Below, one piece after another: positions 44,523-53,803 of a DNA stretch of 62,847 bases. Positions within the stretch are counted from its first letter, which is position 1. Every line of letters starts with the position of its first letter. Both the position numbers and the translations under genes were made by a program. Under the pieces are notes generated by a model. The model searched no databases, was not told the DNA's origin, and saw nothing but the letters and a program-made list of their open reading frames with translations. The stretch is from Erysipelotrichaceae bacterium (lineage in GTDB: Bacteria > Bacillota_I > Bacilli_A > RFN20 > CAG-826): positions 1 through 62,847 of the forward strand of contig JACKCX010000007.1 of NCBI GenBank assembly GCA_020633795.1, written 5' to 3'.

Positions 44523-45464
44523 ATGATGAAAAAAGAAGAATTACGTTTGATATTTATGGGAACTCCTCATATGAGTGCCTATGTTTTTGAAGAGATGATT
44601 AAAGATGGCTATCATTTTGTGGCTCTTATCGCTCAACCTGACCGACCCAGTGGCCGAAAAGGTGAGATGATTAAAGTCCCCACTAAAATAGTGGCTGAAC
44701 AATATCACATTCCGGTTTTTCAACCAGTAAAAATTCGCCAAGATTATGAATTTGTTAAATCTTTGAATCCTGATCTCATCATCACGCTTGCTTATGGGCA
44801 AATCGTTCCTCAAGGATTATTAGATATCCCATCACACGGCTGTTTAAATCTCCATGGTTCACTCTTGCCAAAATATCGTGGGGCCGCTCCTATTCAATAC
44901 GCTCTTATCGAAAACGAAAAGAAAACGGGAATGTCATTAATGCAGATGATATATAAAATGGATGCTGGTCAAGTATTTGCCACCAAAGAAGTAGCAATTG
45001 AAAACAGCGATAATGCCTCATCTTTATTTAAGAAGATGGGTGTTGCTGCCAAAGAACTAATCTTAGAGACTTTACCCTTATACATCAATGGTCAACTAAA
45101 GGGAACGAATCAAGAGGAATCTCTCGTCACTTTTGCCCCTTCGATCAAGCCAGAACAAGAAAAACTAAATCTCGAATTAACAGCCCCACAAATTCTCGGA
45201 TGGATTCGCGGATTAAGCGATCGTCCTGGAGCCTATTTTCTTTTAGATAACCAAAAGATTAAAATCTTTAAAGCTGAATTAGTTAATCTTCCTCTTCACG
45301 GTGAGATAGGAGAAATTATTCAAGCTGATAAAAACGGATTAGTTGTCCAATTGAAAGATGGTCAGATTTCTCTACTTGAACTTCAAAAAGAAGGCAAGAA
45401 GCGACTCGACTATCGTTCCTTCATAAATGGCAATCAACATCTTATCGGTTTAATGATGAAGTAA
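44523..45464 (+). CDS. fmt: Methionyl-tRNA formyltransferase
   Basis: 313-aa enzyme that formylates initiator Met-tRNA with 10-formyl-THF. Conserved motifs: RLIFMGTPHMSAYVFEEM, QPDRPSGRKGE, LNLHGSLLPKYRGAAPIQ with catalytic Asn and His, and MDAGQVFATKE with the catalytic Asp. The C-terminal tRNA-binding OB domain is complete. Two ATGs in tandem (44523, 44526) follow a TATTAT-rich stretch without a Shine-Dalgarno. Confidence 0.95.
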   Translation: MMKKEELRLIFMGTPHMSAYVFEEMIKDGYHFVALIAQPDRPSGRKGEMIKVPTKIVAEQYHIPVFQPVKIRQDYEFVKSLNPDLIITLAYGQIVPQGLLDIPSHGCLNLHGSLLPKYRGAAPIQYALIENEKKTGMSLMQMIYKMDAGQVFATKEVAIENSDNASSLFKKMGVAAKELILETLPLYINGQLKGTNQEESLVTFAPSIKPEQEKLNLELTAPQILGWIRGLSDRPGAYFLLDNQKIKIFKAELVNLPLHGEIGEIIQADKNGLVVQLKDGQISLLELQKEGKKRLDYRSFINGNQHLIGLMMK

Positions 45465-45488
45465 AGACTAGTAAATTCTAGTCTTTTT
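45464..45488 (+). terminator. Intrinsic terminator after fmt
   Basis: AAGACTAG/CTAGTCTT, an 8-bp stem with a TAAATT loop, then TTT. It begins within the fmt stop codon. Confidence 0.85.
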
Positions 45489-45491
45489 ATT

Positions 45492-45497
45492 TACTAT
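45492..45497 (+). promoter_or_regulatory. Possible -10 box of the helicase gene
   Basis: TACTAT, 6 nt before the ATG at 45504 and right after the fmt terminator. No Shine-Dalgarno; no clear -35. Confidence 0.45.
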
Positions 45498-45503
45498 ATT
45501 TAT

Positions 45504-47843
45504 ATGACTAAAGCATTGGTTTTATCCGTTCATCAACTTGTTGATTTTCTTTTGCGAACAGGCGATATTGATAATCGCGTTTTCAATCGTAGTTCCATGC
45601 AAGAGGGAAGTCGCGTTCATGCTAATTTTCAAGAAAAGCAAGGAAAAGATTACATCAGCGAATATCCTCTTAGTCAACGCTTCGTTATTGATGATGTTGA
45701 AATTACTTTGCAAGGACGAGCTGATGGTATCATTAAACGTAATGAAAGCGAATATATTGTCGATGAAATAAAATCGACAGTCATTGATCTTTCCACTTTT
45801 AAAAAAGATAATTTTGATTGGCATCTTGGCCAAGCAAAATGTTATGCCTTGATGTTTATGGAAGAGAGAAAACTATCATCTATCGGTGTTCGTCTGACTT
45901 ATATCCGCCAAGGTAAAGAAAAAGAAAAACTCATCGATAATTATACATTTATCAAGGAAGAACTTGAACAATTTGTCTATCAACTTTTGTACGATTATCT
46001 CTCCTTTTTTAATCTTGTTTTCCGCCATAATGAAGAAAGAAACAATTCCATATCAACTCTAACATTTCCATTTGGAAAATATCGCCATGGCCAAAGAGAA
46101 TTAGCTAAATATGCCTATGGTATTACTAAAAATGGTGGTCGATTTTACTGCGAAGCTCCAACAGGCATTGGCAAGACAATGTCAACCCTCTTTCCTTTCA
46201 TCAAAGCATTAGCGGACGATGACAAGAGCAAGATTTTTTATCTCACTGCTAAGACTTCCGGAAAAGAAGCTGCCTATGATGCTGCTCACATTCTTAAAGA
46301 GCACCATTTGATCCTTAACGATATTCTCATCACAGCCAAGGATAAAATATGTTTTTGTCGCGATAAATCATGCAATCCCGACGAATGTCCTTTTGCTCGT
46401 GGATACTACAATAAAATTCAAGGTGTTCTCAAAGAAGCTCTTCTTCACCATTCGACATTTAATTATGAAACGATTGTCTCTCTCGCTCAGACAAATCAAA
46501 TGTGCCCTTTTGAATTGGAGTTAGATTTATCTCTTTTTTGTGACTTAATCATTTGCGATTATAATTATTTATTCGATCCTATTTCATATATGAAGCGTTA
46601 TTTTGATGAGGACTCAAGCCATTTTTTAGCCTTAGTTGATGAGGCGCACAACCTCGTTGACCGCTCGCGAGAAATGTATAGTGCTTCCATTGGGTCAGCC
46701 AACTTTTTTAAAGCGCGTAAATCTCTTCGCAAAATTAAGCACGCTCGCTTAAAGAGAATGATGAGCAAAGTAGGAAAAATGTTTGATGAAATCAATGAAA
46801 ATTTTGATGAAAAAGAAACGATTGTCGAAGATTTTTCACCAGAACAATATAAAACTCTCAATTCTTTTGTTAATCTTATGCAAGATCTTAACAAGAACGA
46901 ATATCAAATCATCACCAAAGAACTATTAGATTTTTATCTCGAGGTCAATCGCTTTCTTAAGATTGGCGAATTTTATAATGATCGATATATTGCTTATATC
47001 AAAAAAGATCAATATGGGCTAGAACTTCATTATTATTGTCTCGATGCTTCAAACTTTCTTAGTGCGATTACCAAGCGCATTAAAGGGAGCGTGTTCTTCT
47101 CCGCGACTTTATCACCGATGGATTATTTTGTCGATACTTTAGGCGGAAATAAGGAAAGCGATCCAACTCTTATTCTTCCTTCTCCTTTTCCAGCCCATAA
47201 TTTCAAATTGATGGTCGCCCCAAAAGTATCGGTCAAATATAAAAATCGCGAATCGTCTTACGAAGAAGTGGCGGAATACATTAAAGCCTTTGCTTCTAAC
47301 AAAATTGGCAATTATTTTATTTATTCTCCGAGTTATGAATACATGGATCGACTCCTTGATTTTATCAAAATTGATAAGGCGATTATCTTTAAACAAAATC
47401 GCGACATGAGCGAACAAGAGAAAGAAGAATTTCTCCTTCATTTCCAAAATAATCCTCTTCAAACAACCCTCGGCTTTTTAGTTATTGGTGGAGCTTTTAG
47501 CGAAGGGATTAATTTGGTCGATGATCGCCTTATTGGGGCTATTGTAATTGGTATCGGTATGCCACGCCTTAATTTTGAAAGCGATCAAATTGCTCACTAT
47601 TTCAAAGAGCAAGATAAACCCGGACATGATTATGCCTATTTAAATCCTGGGATGAATAAAATCATGCAAGCCGTGGGAAGAGTCATACGAAGTGAAGAAG
47701 ATCGAGGAGCGGTTTTACTCATTGATGAGCGTTATATGTATCATCAATATCAAGAACTATTTCGTGTGGAATGGAGCAATTATGTCGTCGTTTTAACTCC
47801 TCAAGAAGTAAAAGACCAATTAAGTCGTTTTTTTAAAGGATAA
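45504..47843 (+). CDS. XPD/DinG-type Fe-S helicase with N-terminal RecB-like nuclease domain
   Basis: 779 aa. Residues about 30-120 form a PD-(D/E)xK nuclease of RecB type: His39, GRADG (Asp74), VDEIKST (Glu88-x-Lys90) and HLGQAKCYA (Gln110, Tyr114). From about 190 on is a superfamily 2 XPD/Rad3-like helicase. Walker A is EAPTGIGKT (about 217). Four cysteines in KICFCRDKSCNPDECPF (about 282-297) suit a 4Fe-4S cluster. The DEAH box is LVDEAHN (about 377). SATLSPMDYF, GAFSEGINLVDD and QAVGRVIRSEEDRG are motifs III, V and VI. Role inferred: DNA repair or processing of branched or R-loop DNA. Confidence 0.88.
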   Translation: MTKALVLSVHQLVDFLLRTGDIDNRVFNRSSMQEGSRVHANFQEKQGKDYISEYPLSQRFVIDDVEITLQGRADGIIKRNESEYIVDEIKSTVIDLSTFKKDNFDWHLGQAKCYALMFMEERKLSSIGVRLTYIRQGKEKEKLIDNYTFIKEELEQFVYQLLYDYLSFFNLVFRHNEERNNSISTLTFPFGKYRHGQRELAKYAYGITKNGGRFYCEAPTGIGKTMSTLFPFIKALADDDKSKIFYLTAKTSGKEAAYDAAHILKEHHLILNDILITAKDKICFCRDKSCNPDECPFARGYYNKIQGVLKEALLHHSTFNYETIVSLAQTNQMCPFELELDLSLFCDLIICDYNYLFDPISYMKRYFDEDSSHFLALVDEAHNLVDRSREMYSASIGSANFFKARKSLRKIKHARLKRMMSKVGKMFDEINENFDEKETIVEDFSPEQYKTLNSFVNLMQDLNKNEYQIITKELLDFYLEVNRFLKIGEFYNDRYIAYIKKDQYGLELHYYCLDASNFLSAITKRIKGSVFFSATLSPMDYFVDTLGGNKESDPTLILPSPFPAHNFKLMVAPKVSVKYKNRESSYEEVAEYIKAFASNKIGNYFIYSPSYEYMDRLLDFIKIDKAIIFKQNRDMSEQEKEEFLLHFQNNPLQTTLGFLVIGGAFSEGINLVDDRLIGAIVIGIGMPRLNFESDQIAHYFKEQDKPGHDYAYLNPGMNKIMQAVGRVIRSEEDRGAVLLIDERYMYHQYQELFRVEWSNYVVVLTPQEVKDQLSRFFKG

Positions 47844-47851
47844 CTTCATGT

Positions 47852-47857
47852 TATAAT
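47852..47857 (+). promoter_or_regulatory. -10 box of lepA
   Basis: TATAAT, 13 nt before the lepA ATG, so the leader would be only about 6 nt and lacks a Shine-Dalgarno. Confidence 0.5.
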
Positions 47858-47870
47858 AACGCGGATATTT

Positions 47871-49685
47871 ATGGATTTCAGTCAAAAGAAAATACGCAAC
47901 TTCTCAATCATCGCTCATATCGATCACGGAAAAAGTACTCTCGCTGATCGTATTTTAGAGTCGACTGGAGCTATTCAACCTCGCGAGATGAAAGAACAAA
48001 TTCTCGATTCAATGGATCTCGAAAGAGAAAGAGGCATTACCATTAAACTCAACGCTGTCACTTTATCCTATAAGGCTGATGACGGTGAAACATATGTTTT
48101 TAATCTCATCGATACTCCTGGGCATGTTGATTTTACTTATGAAGTTTCTCGTTCGCTAGCGGCTTGTGAAGGCGCTATATTAGTGGTGGACGCCACTCAA
48201 GGAGTCGAAGCTCAAACCTTAGCTAATGCTTATTTAGCGGTCGATAATGATTTGACTATTCTTCCCATTATCAACAAAGTTGATTTGCCAAGTGCTCGCC
48301 CTGATTTATGCAAAAGCGAAATTGAAGATCGCATCGGAATTGATTGCCAAAATATCGTTGAAGTGTCAGCAAAAACTGGCTATCACATCCACGAACTTTT
48401 AGAAGACATTGTCAAGAATGTTCCCGCTCCATCAGGAGATGAAAGCGCGCCCTTAAAAGCATTAATTTTTGATAGTTATTACGATTCGTATCGCGGAGTG
48501 GTGATTTTAATTCGCGTTAAGGATGGAACGGTAAAAATAGGCGATAATATTTCCTTAATGCAAGCCAAAACCACTTACCAAGTCACGGAATTAGGCATTC
48601 GCACCCCTAATGAAATCAAAGTAAGCTCCTTAACCGCTGGTCAAGTTGGTTATCTATGCGCTCAAATAAAAGACATTAAAGATGTTCATCCTGGTGACAC
48701 TGTCACATTAACTAATCGTCCCGCAAAAGAAGCCTTGCCTGGCTATCGTTTAATTAATCCAATGGTTTATTGTGGACTCTATCCCGTCTATTCTGATGAT
48801 TATCAAGAATTAAAAGACGCTCTCGATAAATTATCTTTGAGCGATGCTTCCTTACAATATACGGCTGAATCTAGCCAAGCCCTTGGCTTTGGCTTTCGCT
48901 GTGGATTTTTAGGCTTATTGCATATGGATATTATTCAGGAGCGCTTAGAAAGAGAATATAATCTCAATTTAATTTTAACAGCGCCAAGTGTTATCTACCA
49001 CGTCTTCCTCACCGATGGTACGGTGATTAACCTTGATAATCCAAGCCGCTTACCTGACAATTCGAAGATTGATCATATCGAGGAACCCTTTGTACGCGCC
49101 TCCATTATGACACCGAAAGAATATGTCGGTTCCATTATGGAATTATGTCAACAGCGACGCGGAATCTATGAAAATTTAGAATATTTTGACGATACGCGAA
49201 TGATTTTGACCTATCAATTACCTCTCTCAGAAATTATTTACAACTTCTTTGATAAATTGAAAAGTTATACTAAAGGCTATGCTTCTCTTGATTATGATTT
49301 CTCAACCTATCGCTGTAGCGATCTAGTGAAACTCGATGTCCTATTAAACGGAACGATTGTCGATGCTTTAAGCAGCATTATCTATCGAGCTGATGGTTAT
49401 AATCGTGGATTGGCCGTTATTCGTAAAATTAAGGATGTCATACCACGACAACAGTTTGAAATTCCCATCCAAGCCGCCATCGGAGGAAAAGTTATCGCTC
49501 GTTGTGATGTTAAAGCTGTACGAAAAGATGTGCTTGCCAAATGTTACGGAGGAGATATTTCCCGTAAAAAGAAACTTTTAGAAAAACAAAAAGAAGGCAA
49601 AAAGCGCATGAAGAAAATCGGTTCAGTCGAAGTGCCACAAGAAGCTTTTATGTCAATTCTCGAAATTGACGATGATCATAAGTAG
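47871..49685 (+). CDS. lepA: Elongation factor 4 (LepA)
   Basis: 604-aa ribosome-bound translational GTPase. G1 is [15 protein letters not shown]3 is DTPGHVDF, and G4 is NKVDLP. EF-G-like domains II, III and V follow, and the LepA-specific C-terminal domain carries [20 protein letters not shown]. lepA precedes hemW-hrcA-grpE-dnaK-dnaJ as in Bacillus, but here two extra genes sit between lepA and hemW. Confidence 0.97.
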   Translation: MDFSQKKIRNFSIIAHIDHGKSTLADRILESTGAIQPREMKEQILDSMDLERERGITIKLNAVTLSYKADDGETYVFNLIDTPGHVDFTYEVSRSLAACEGAILVVDATQGVEAQTLANAYLAVDNDLTILPIINKVDLPSARPDLCKSEIEDRIGIDCQNIVEVSAKTGYHIHELLEDIVKNVPAPSGDESAPLKALIFDSYYDSYRGVVILIRVKDGTVKIGDNISLMQAKTTYQVTELGIRTPNEIKVSSLTAGQVGYLCAQIKDIKDVHPGDTVTLTNRPAKEALPGYRLINPMVYCGLYPVYSDDYQELKDALDKLSLSDASLQYTAESSQALGFGFRCGFLGLLHMDIIQERLEREYNLNLILTAPSVIYHVFLTDGTVINLDNPSRLPDNSKIDHIEEPFVRASIMTPKEYVGSIMELCQQRRGIYENLEYFDDTRMILTYQLPLSEIIYNFFDKLKSYTKGYASLDYDFSTYRCSDLVKLDVLLNGTIVDALSSIIYRADGYNRGLAVIRKIKDVIPRQQFEIPIQAAIGGKVIARCDVKAVRKDVLAKCYGGDISRKKKLLEKQKEGKKRMKKIGSVEVPQEAFMSILEIDDDHK

Positions 49686-49779
49686 TATCTCGTTAGTAAT
49701 AAATTAGTAGTTTTTTTGGTTTCTTCTTGCCTAATATTTCGCGACATTTATATAATAAAAGCGTAAAGAGGTAGTTTTT

Positions 49780-51261
49780 ATGGCCAACAATGATTTAGCG
49801 ATTCGTTTTACCGAAAATAAATACGCGACCAAAATGGAAGTCAGCCGTGAATTAAAAATGTCACTCATCGACAACATTTGGTCCAACATTCTTTCCTATC
49901 GCAGCAACTTTAATCAATATCTTTCAATTAAAAGCATTGATAAGAATCCCTTTTTAATTTGTTATTGCCCAACGATTTCAACCGCGGTTAATGCCGTCGA
50001 TGCTAAACTCATTCGTCTAATGCGCGAATATATGCGCATGGATGCCTCGACTGGCGATTTACGTCAATTTGAGGACGCTTGTTTAGTGAAATCGCTCTCC
50101 GCTTTAGCGAAAGAATATGATCTTGATGCCACTGAGCCATATCTCCGCTCTCTCATTCAAGGAGATGTACGAGAAATTTCTTCGACACATCGCGTGTTAT
50201 TACATTATGCTCATTGTTTAAAAATGATTAAGGAAAAAGCCAATCAACCGATCGATATTGATTTTCTAGCCGAATTATATGCCAAATTAACTGGCAATCC
50301 CGAATTGACGAGTTTTTACCGCACAACTGATGATAAGAATCCAGAAAACCGCGTCATCATTGACCGTATCTATACTTGCGCTCCAGTCATTTCGATTGAC
50401 TCGATGATGACCGAGTTATTCTCTTTCATTGAAAATGCTAAGTTTAGTGGCTTGGTGAAAAGCATTGCCACTTATTATTACATCAATTACATTCGTCCAT
50501 TTCCCACTTATAGCGATGAAATCGCTCTCTTGATGGCAAAAGCCGTATTAGCTCATTGCGATCTTTCCGATTTCGGCGCCATCATCCCTCTTGAATCTCT
50601 CTTAAGCGAGAGCCAAGATGTCATCGCCAAAATCTTTGTGGAAGTGCAAAAAACTTACGATCTTACCTATTTCTTGAATTACGCCCTATCTTTCATCGAT
50701 CTTCAGTGTGATAAGGTTCTTGATTATCTTGCTAATCGCGAAGTTGAAGCTTTAAAAAAAGACTATTATCAAGAAGAGATAGCTAAACCAGAACCCAAAA
50801 TCGAAGAAACAAAAACACTCATTGATGAGACGATTACTCTTACTCCAGAATTCATTGAATCAAAACCAATTATTCAACCGATCATTAAGGAAGAGCCAAT
50901 CAAAAAAGAAATCATTGCTCCTATCATTAAATCAAAACCTCAGCCAGTTCCCGAAATCGTGGAAGTTCCTGTTGAAAAAATCGCGGTCAATTATATTCCT
51001 CCTGTCATCGACGAAAAACAAGCTTGTCGTCTAGAAGAGCATCTTCTTGAATTAGATCCCGCCATGAAACGCAACGAAGCGCATTTCTATGCTCGACATT
51101 GCACATTAGGAAAGAAATATACTATCGCCCAATGCAAAAAATCACTTGGTTGTGCTTATGAAACAGCGCGAACAAGTATGGACCATCTCGTTACTTTAGG
51201 GTATTATCGTAAGGACATGGTTAAAAACAAAAACGTTTATACGCCTGTTCCACGTAATTAG
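49780..51261 (+). CDS. Degenerate Fic-like protein with C-terminal helix-turn-helix
   Basis: 493 aa in three parts. Residues about 80-320 resemble a Fic/DOC fold. TSFYRTTDDKNPENRVI is like the Fic flap (YRT...V.I), followed by YTCAPVISIDSMMTELFSFI. At 230-260, YYYINYIRPFPTYSDE aligns with the Fic helix, where active enzymes have HPFxDGNGR. Only PF remains: His is Arg239 and the Gly-Asn-Gly-Arg positions are Tyr-Ser-Asp-Glu, so AMP transfer is not expected. Residues about 335-425 are a Pro/Glu/Lys/Ile-rich linker. Residues about 437-493 look like a winged helix-turn-helix (IAQCKKSLGCAYETARTSMD, HLVTLGYYRKD). AAAGAGG precedes the ATG. A DNA-binding regulator is inferred. Confidence 0.65.
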   Translation: MANNDLAIRFTENKYATKMEVSRELKMSLIDNIWSNILSYRSNFNQYLSIKSIDKNPFLICYCPTISTAVNAVDAKLIRLMREYMRMDASTGDLRQFEDACLVKSLSALAKEYDLDATEPYLRSLIQGDVREISSTHRVLLHYAHCLKMIKEKANQPIDIDFLAELYAKLTGNPELTSFYRTTDDKNPENRVIIDRIYTCAPVISIDSMMTELFSFIENAKFSGLVKSIATYYYINYIRPFPTYSDEIALLMAKAVLAHCDLSDFGAIIPLESLLSESQDVIAKIFVEVQKTYDLTYFLNYALSFIDLQCDKVLDYLANREVEALKKDYYQEEIAKPEPKIEETKTLIDETITLTPEFIESKPIIQPIIKEEPIKKEIIAPIIKSKPQPVPEIVEVPVEKIAVNYIPPVIDEKQACRLEEHLLELDPAMKRNEAHFYARHCTLGKKYTIAQCKKSLGCAYETARTSMDHLVTLGYYRKDMVKNKNVYTPVPRN

Positions 51262-51275
51262 GAGGTCACAAACAT

Positions 51276-51497
51276 ATGGAAACACTCATTATCTTTTTAA
51301 TCGTTATCGGTGCGGCCGCTTTAATTGCCATCATCGCTTTTTTAATTCATCGCTTAATGCATCCCAAACTCAAAGATGAGAAAAAGGATGAAGCGGAATG
51401 CGCTCAAGAAGAACTCGACCGCGTTCTCGTTCCGATCGATGATAAAAAAACCGCTGAAGAAATCAGCAATTATCATGATAAGGAAGATGAAAAATAA
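51276..51497 (+). CDS. Small single-pass membrane protein
   Basis: 73 aa, with a good GGAGG site. Residues 3-27 are one hydrophobic segment (LIIFLIVIGAAALIAIIAFL). The rest is charged and predicted cytosolic (KDEKKDEAECAQEELDRV). No family recognised. It lies between the Fic-like/HTH gene (14 nt gap) and hemW (11 nt overlap), so it is co-transcribed with both. Confidence 0.7.
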   Translation: METLIIFLIVIGAAALIAIIAFLIHRLMHPKLKDEKKDEAECAQEELDRVLVPIDDKKTAEEISNYHDKEDEK

Positions 51498-52590
51498 ACC
51501 TTTATCCCTCTATATCCACATTCCTTTTTGTGAGCACATTTGTTCTTACTGCGACTTTCCTAAGTTGCAGTATTTTACTGAATTAGCAGAAAAATATCTC
51601 CTTCATCTAAAGATGGAGTTAGATTCATTAAAAATCACTCATCAATTGGAAACGATTTATATCGGAGGAGGAACTCCAACTGCTTTAGAAGATCGTTTAT
51701 TTGAAAGACTTCTTCAAATCGTGGCCCCTTATGCTGCAAATATTAAAGAATATACTCTAGAAGCTAATCCCGAATCTCTTTCCTCAAAGAAGATTAAATT
51801 GATGGAAAAATACGGTGTGACACGCCTCTCTCTTGGTGTTGAATCAACCGATGATCAAATTTTAAAAGCCATCAATCGCCATCACACATTCGCAGATGTC
51901 AAAAGAGTGATCAAAGAAATAAAAACTACCACTCATTTAACGGTGAATGTCGATTTGATATTAGGTCTCCCTCACTCTAGCAAAAAACATTTTGAAACTG
52001 ATTTAAAGAATATCATCAGCTTAAATGTTGAACATATCTCATGCTATTCGTTGACTGTTCATCCTCATACCATTTTCTTTTTAGAACATATCGCCGAGCC
52101 AAATGATGATTTTTCTCGCGAATTATATGATCTCGCGGATAAAATGCTTTATCAAGCTGGCTATCTTCATTACGAAGTAAGCAATTGGGCTCGATCAGGT
52201 TTCTGGAGCTTGCATAATATGACATATTGGCAAGATGAAGAATATTATGGCGTCGGATTAGGAGCCAGTGGATTTATCAATAAATATCGCTATACCAACA
52301 CCAAGAGTATTACCGAATATAATCAAGGTCATTATCTCGCTAGTCAAGAACTCATCTCATATGAAGACGATAAAATATATTTCATCATGTTGACCTTAAG
52401 AACGATTAAAGGTCTCTCATTCGCTGAATATCGTCGCCGCTTTGGGGATGATTTCCTCACTCTTCACCAAGAAAGTATCACTCGTTTTGTCGCGGAAGGT
52501 CTATTGATGATAAAAGAAGATACACTCGCGCCCACATATCAAGGTATGATGGTTCTTGACCAAATCATCGTTCAATTTATCAGCGAATAA
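51487..52590 (+). CDS. hemW: HemW-like radical SAM heme chaperone
   Basis: 367-aa radical SAM protein of the HemN/HemW group. The cluster motif is PFCEHICSYCDF (Cys15, Cys19, Cys22; CX3CX2C). IYIGGGTPTALE and YTLEANPESLSSKK are the next conserved blocks, and a C-terminal HemN-like domain follows (WARSGFWSLHNMTYWQDEEY). True coproporphyrinogen oxidases are longer at the N-terminus, so HemW, which moves heme to target proteins, is the better name. Position before hrcA is standard in Bacillota. The start at 51487 overlaps the previous gene; an ATG at 51475 is an alternative. Confidence 0.88.
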   Translation: MKNKPLSLYIHIPFCEHICSYCDFPKLQYFTELAEKYLLHLKMELDSLKITHQLETIYIGGGTPTALEDRLFERLLQIVAPYAANIKEYTLEANPESLSSKKIKLMEKYGVTRLSLGVESTDDQILKAINRHHTFADVKRVIKEIKTTTHLTVNVDLILGLPHSSKKHFETDLKNIISLNVEHISCYSLTVHPHTIFFLEHIAEPNDDFSRELYDLADKMLYQAGYLHYEVSNWARSGFWSLHNMTYWQDEEYYGVGLGASGFINKYRYTNTKSITEYNQGHYLASQELISYEDDKIYFIMLTLRTIKGLSFAEYRRRFGDDFLTLHQESITRFVAEGLLMIKEDTLAPTYQGMMVLDQIIVQFISE

Positions 52591-52616
52591 TTTTTCTTTT
52601 TTGACTAATATATTGT

Positions 52617-52637
52617 GACCTCAAGGGTCTTTTTTTA
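52617..52637 (+). terminator. Weak intrinsic terminator after hemW
   Basis: GACC-TCAAG-GGTC, only 4 bp, but followed by eight T residues. Confidence 0.5.
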
Positions 52638-52664
52638 AATTAAAGACTATGTCTTTGAAAATAT

Positions 52665-52691
52665 TTAGCACTTAGTACTTGACTCTGCTAA
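52665..52691 (+). promoter_or_regulatory. CIRCE-like operator 1 of hrcA
   Basis: TTAGCACTT-N9-CTCTGCTAA. The left arm is near consensus and the right arm weaker. The -35 box TTGACT (52679-52684) lies inside it. Confidence 0.78.
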
Positions 52692-52706
52692 CAAAATCCA
52701 TATAAT
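52679..52706 (+). promoter_or_regulatory. Promoter of the hrcA-grpE-dnaK-dnaJ operon
   Basis: TTGACT (52679-52684), 16-nt spacer, TATAAT (52701-52706). It has the same layout as the Hsp20 promoter. Confidence 0.85.
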
Positions 52707-52710
52707 AAGA

Positions 52711-52737
52711 TTAGCACTTTGGATAAATGAGTGCCAA
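52711..52737 (+). promoter_or_regulatory. CIRCE operator 2 of hrcA
   Basis: TTAGCACTT-N9-GAGTGCCAA, two mismatches to consensus, directly after the -10 box. Confidence 0.88.
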
Positions 52738-52753
52738 AAAAGGAGTTAACGAG

Positions 52754-53803
52754 ATGGCTTTGAATAGAAGTGACACAATCTTAAAACACATCGTTGAGTA
52801 TTTTATTAAACATGCTCAACCAGTGGGCAGTCAAACTTTGATTGATGAGTATCATCTCTCTTATTCTTCGGCGACCATTCGCAATGAAATGTTTGCCCTT
52901 GAGAAACAAGGATTAATCGAAAAAACCCATTCTTCAAGCGGTCGAGTTCCCAGCGCACAAGGATATCGCTACTATTGCGATCATCTCCGTGATAAAAGCG
53001 TCGACGATGAATTAAAATACTCCTTGCAAAGTATTCTCGATGAAAAGATTCATTCCATTGAAGAAGTTCTGAAATCAAGTTGTGAAATTCTCTCGCAAAT
53101 GACTTCTCTTGTTTCGGTGGTCATGGGTCCTGATGAAAAAGAAGAGCGGCTGGCCAATGTTCAACTTGTGCAGATTAGTCCCAATACCATTACCGCCGTC
53201 TTCGTCACCAATCGTGGCTATGTGGAGAATAAAACCTTCATTATTGAAAAAGGCGTTAATCCTTCGGAGATTGTCTCTTGTGTCACCTTGTTAAACGATC
53301 GCTTAAAAGACACACCGATTTATCAATTAGTCGATAAAATCAAAGCTTTAAAGCCGATTCTCAACGATTATATCGTCAGTCATGATCTCGTTTATCAAGC
53401 TCTATTAGAAACATTCTTAAGATTTGCGAGCGATCGCTTATCTCTTTATGGCCGAGAAGAATTATTCAATAATCCCGAATTTAAAAATGATACAGATAAA
53501 CTTCATCGCATGTTCCGATTATTAAATGACAACTCGCTCCTCAAAGAGATGGAAGAAGATACAAAAAGTGATAGCGAAGAACCTATTGTTAAAATTGGTG
53601 AAGTCGATGGCAATCCTGATGTTTCAACCATTACCGCCAAAGTTAAACTCGGCAGTGAAGGTGAAACTTCCATTACCTTGCTCGGACCGACTCGCATGGA
53701 TTATGACAAAGCGTTAAGCGCCCTGGAATATCTCACGGAAGAGTTAAACAAATACTTCGCTAAATTAGATGACAAAGGAGGAAAAAATGGTGGAGATGCC
53801 TAA
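52754..53803 (+). CDS. hrcA: Heat-inducible transcription repressor HrcA
   Basis: 349-aa repressor that binds CIRCE and is kept active by GroE. The N-terminal winged helix is recognisable (SDTILKHIVEYFIKHAQPVG, SYSSATIRNEMFALEKQGLI, then SGRVPSAQGYRYYCD), followed by the inserted dimerisation and GAF-like domains. The ATG at 52754 is chosen because AAAGGAG precedes it; an in-frame ATG at 52727 lies inside the second CIRCE. First gene of the heat-shock operon and self-regulated. It overlaps grpE by 17 nt. The same protein should control Hsp20 at 5075. Confidence 0.96.
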   Translation: MALNRSDTILKHIVEYFIKHAQPVGSQTLIDEYHLSYSSATIRNEMFALEKQGLIEKTHSSSGRVPSAQGYRYYCDHLRDKSVDDELKYSLQSILDEKIHSIEEVLKSSCEILSQMTSLVSVVMGPDEKEERLANVQLVQISPNTITAVFVTNRGYVENKTFIIEKGVNPSEIVSCVTLLNDRLKDTPIYQLVDKIKALKPILNDYIVSHDLVYQALLETFLRFASDRLSLYGREELFNNPEFKNDTDKLHRMFRLLNDNSLLKEMEEDTKSDSEEPIVKIGEVDGNPDVSTITAKVKLGSEGETSITLLGPTRMDYDKALSALEYLTEELNKYFAKLDDKGGKNGGDA

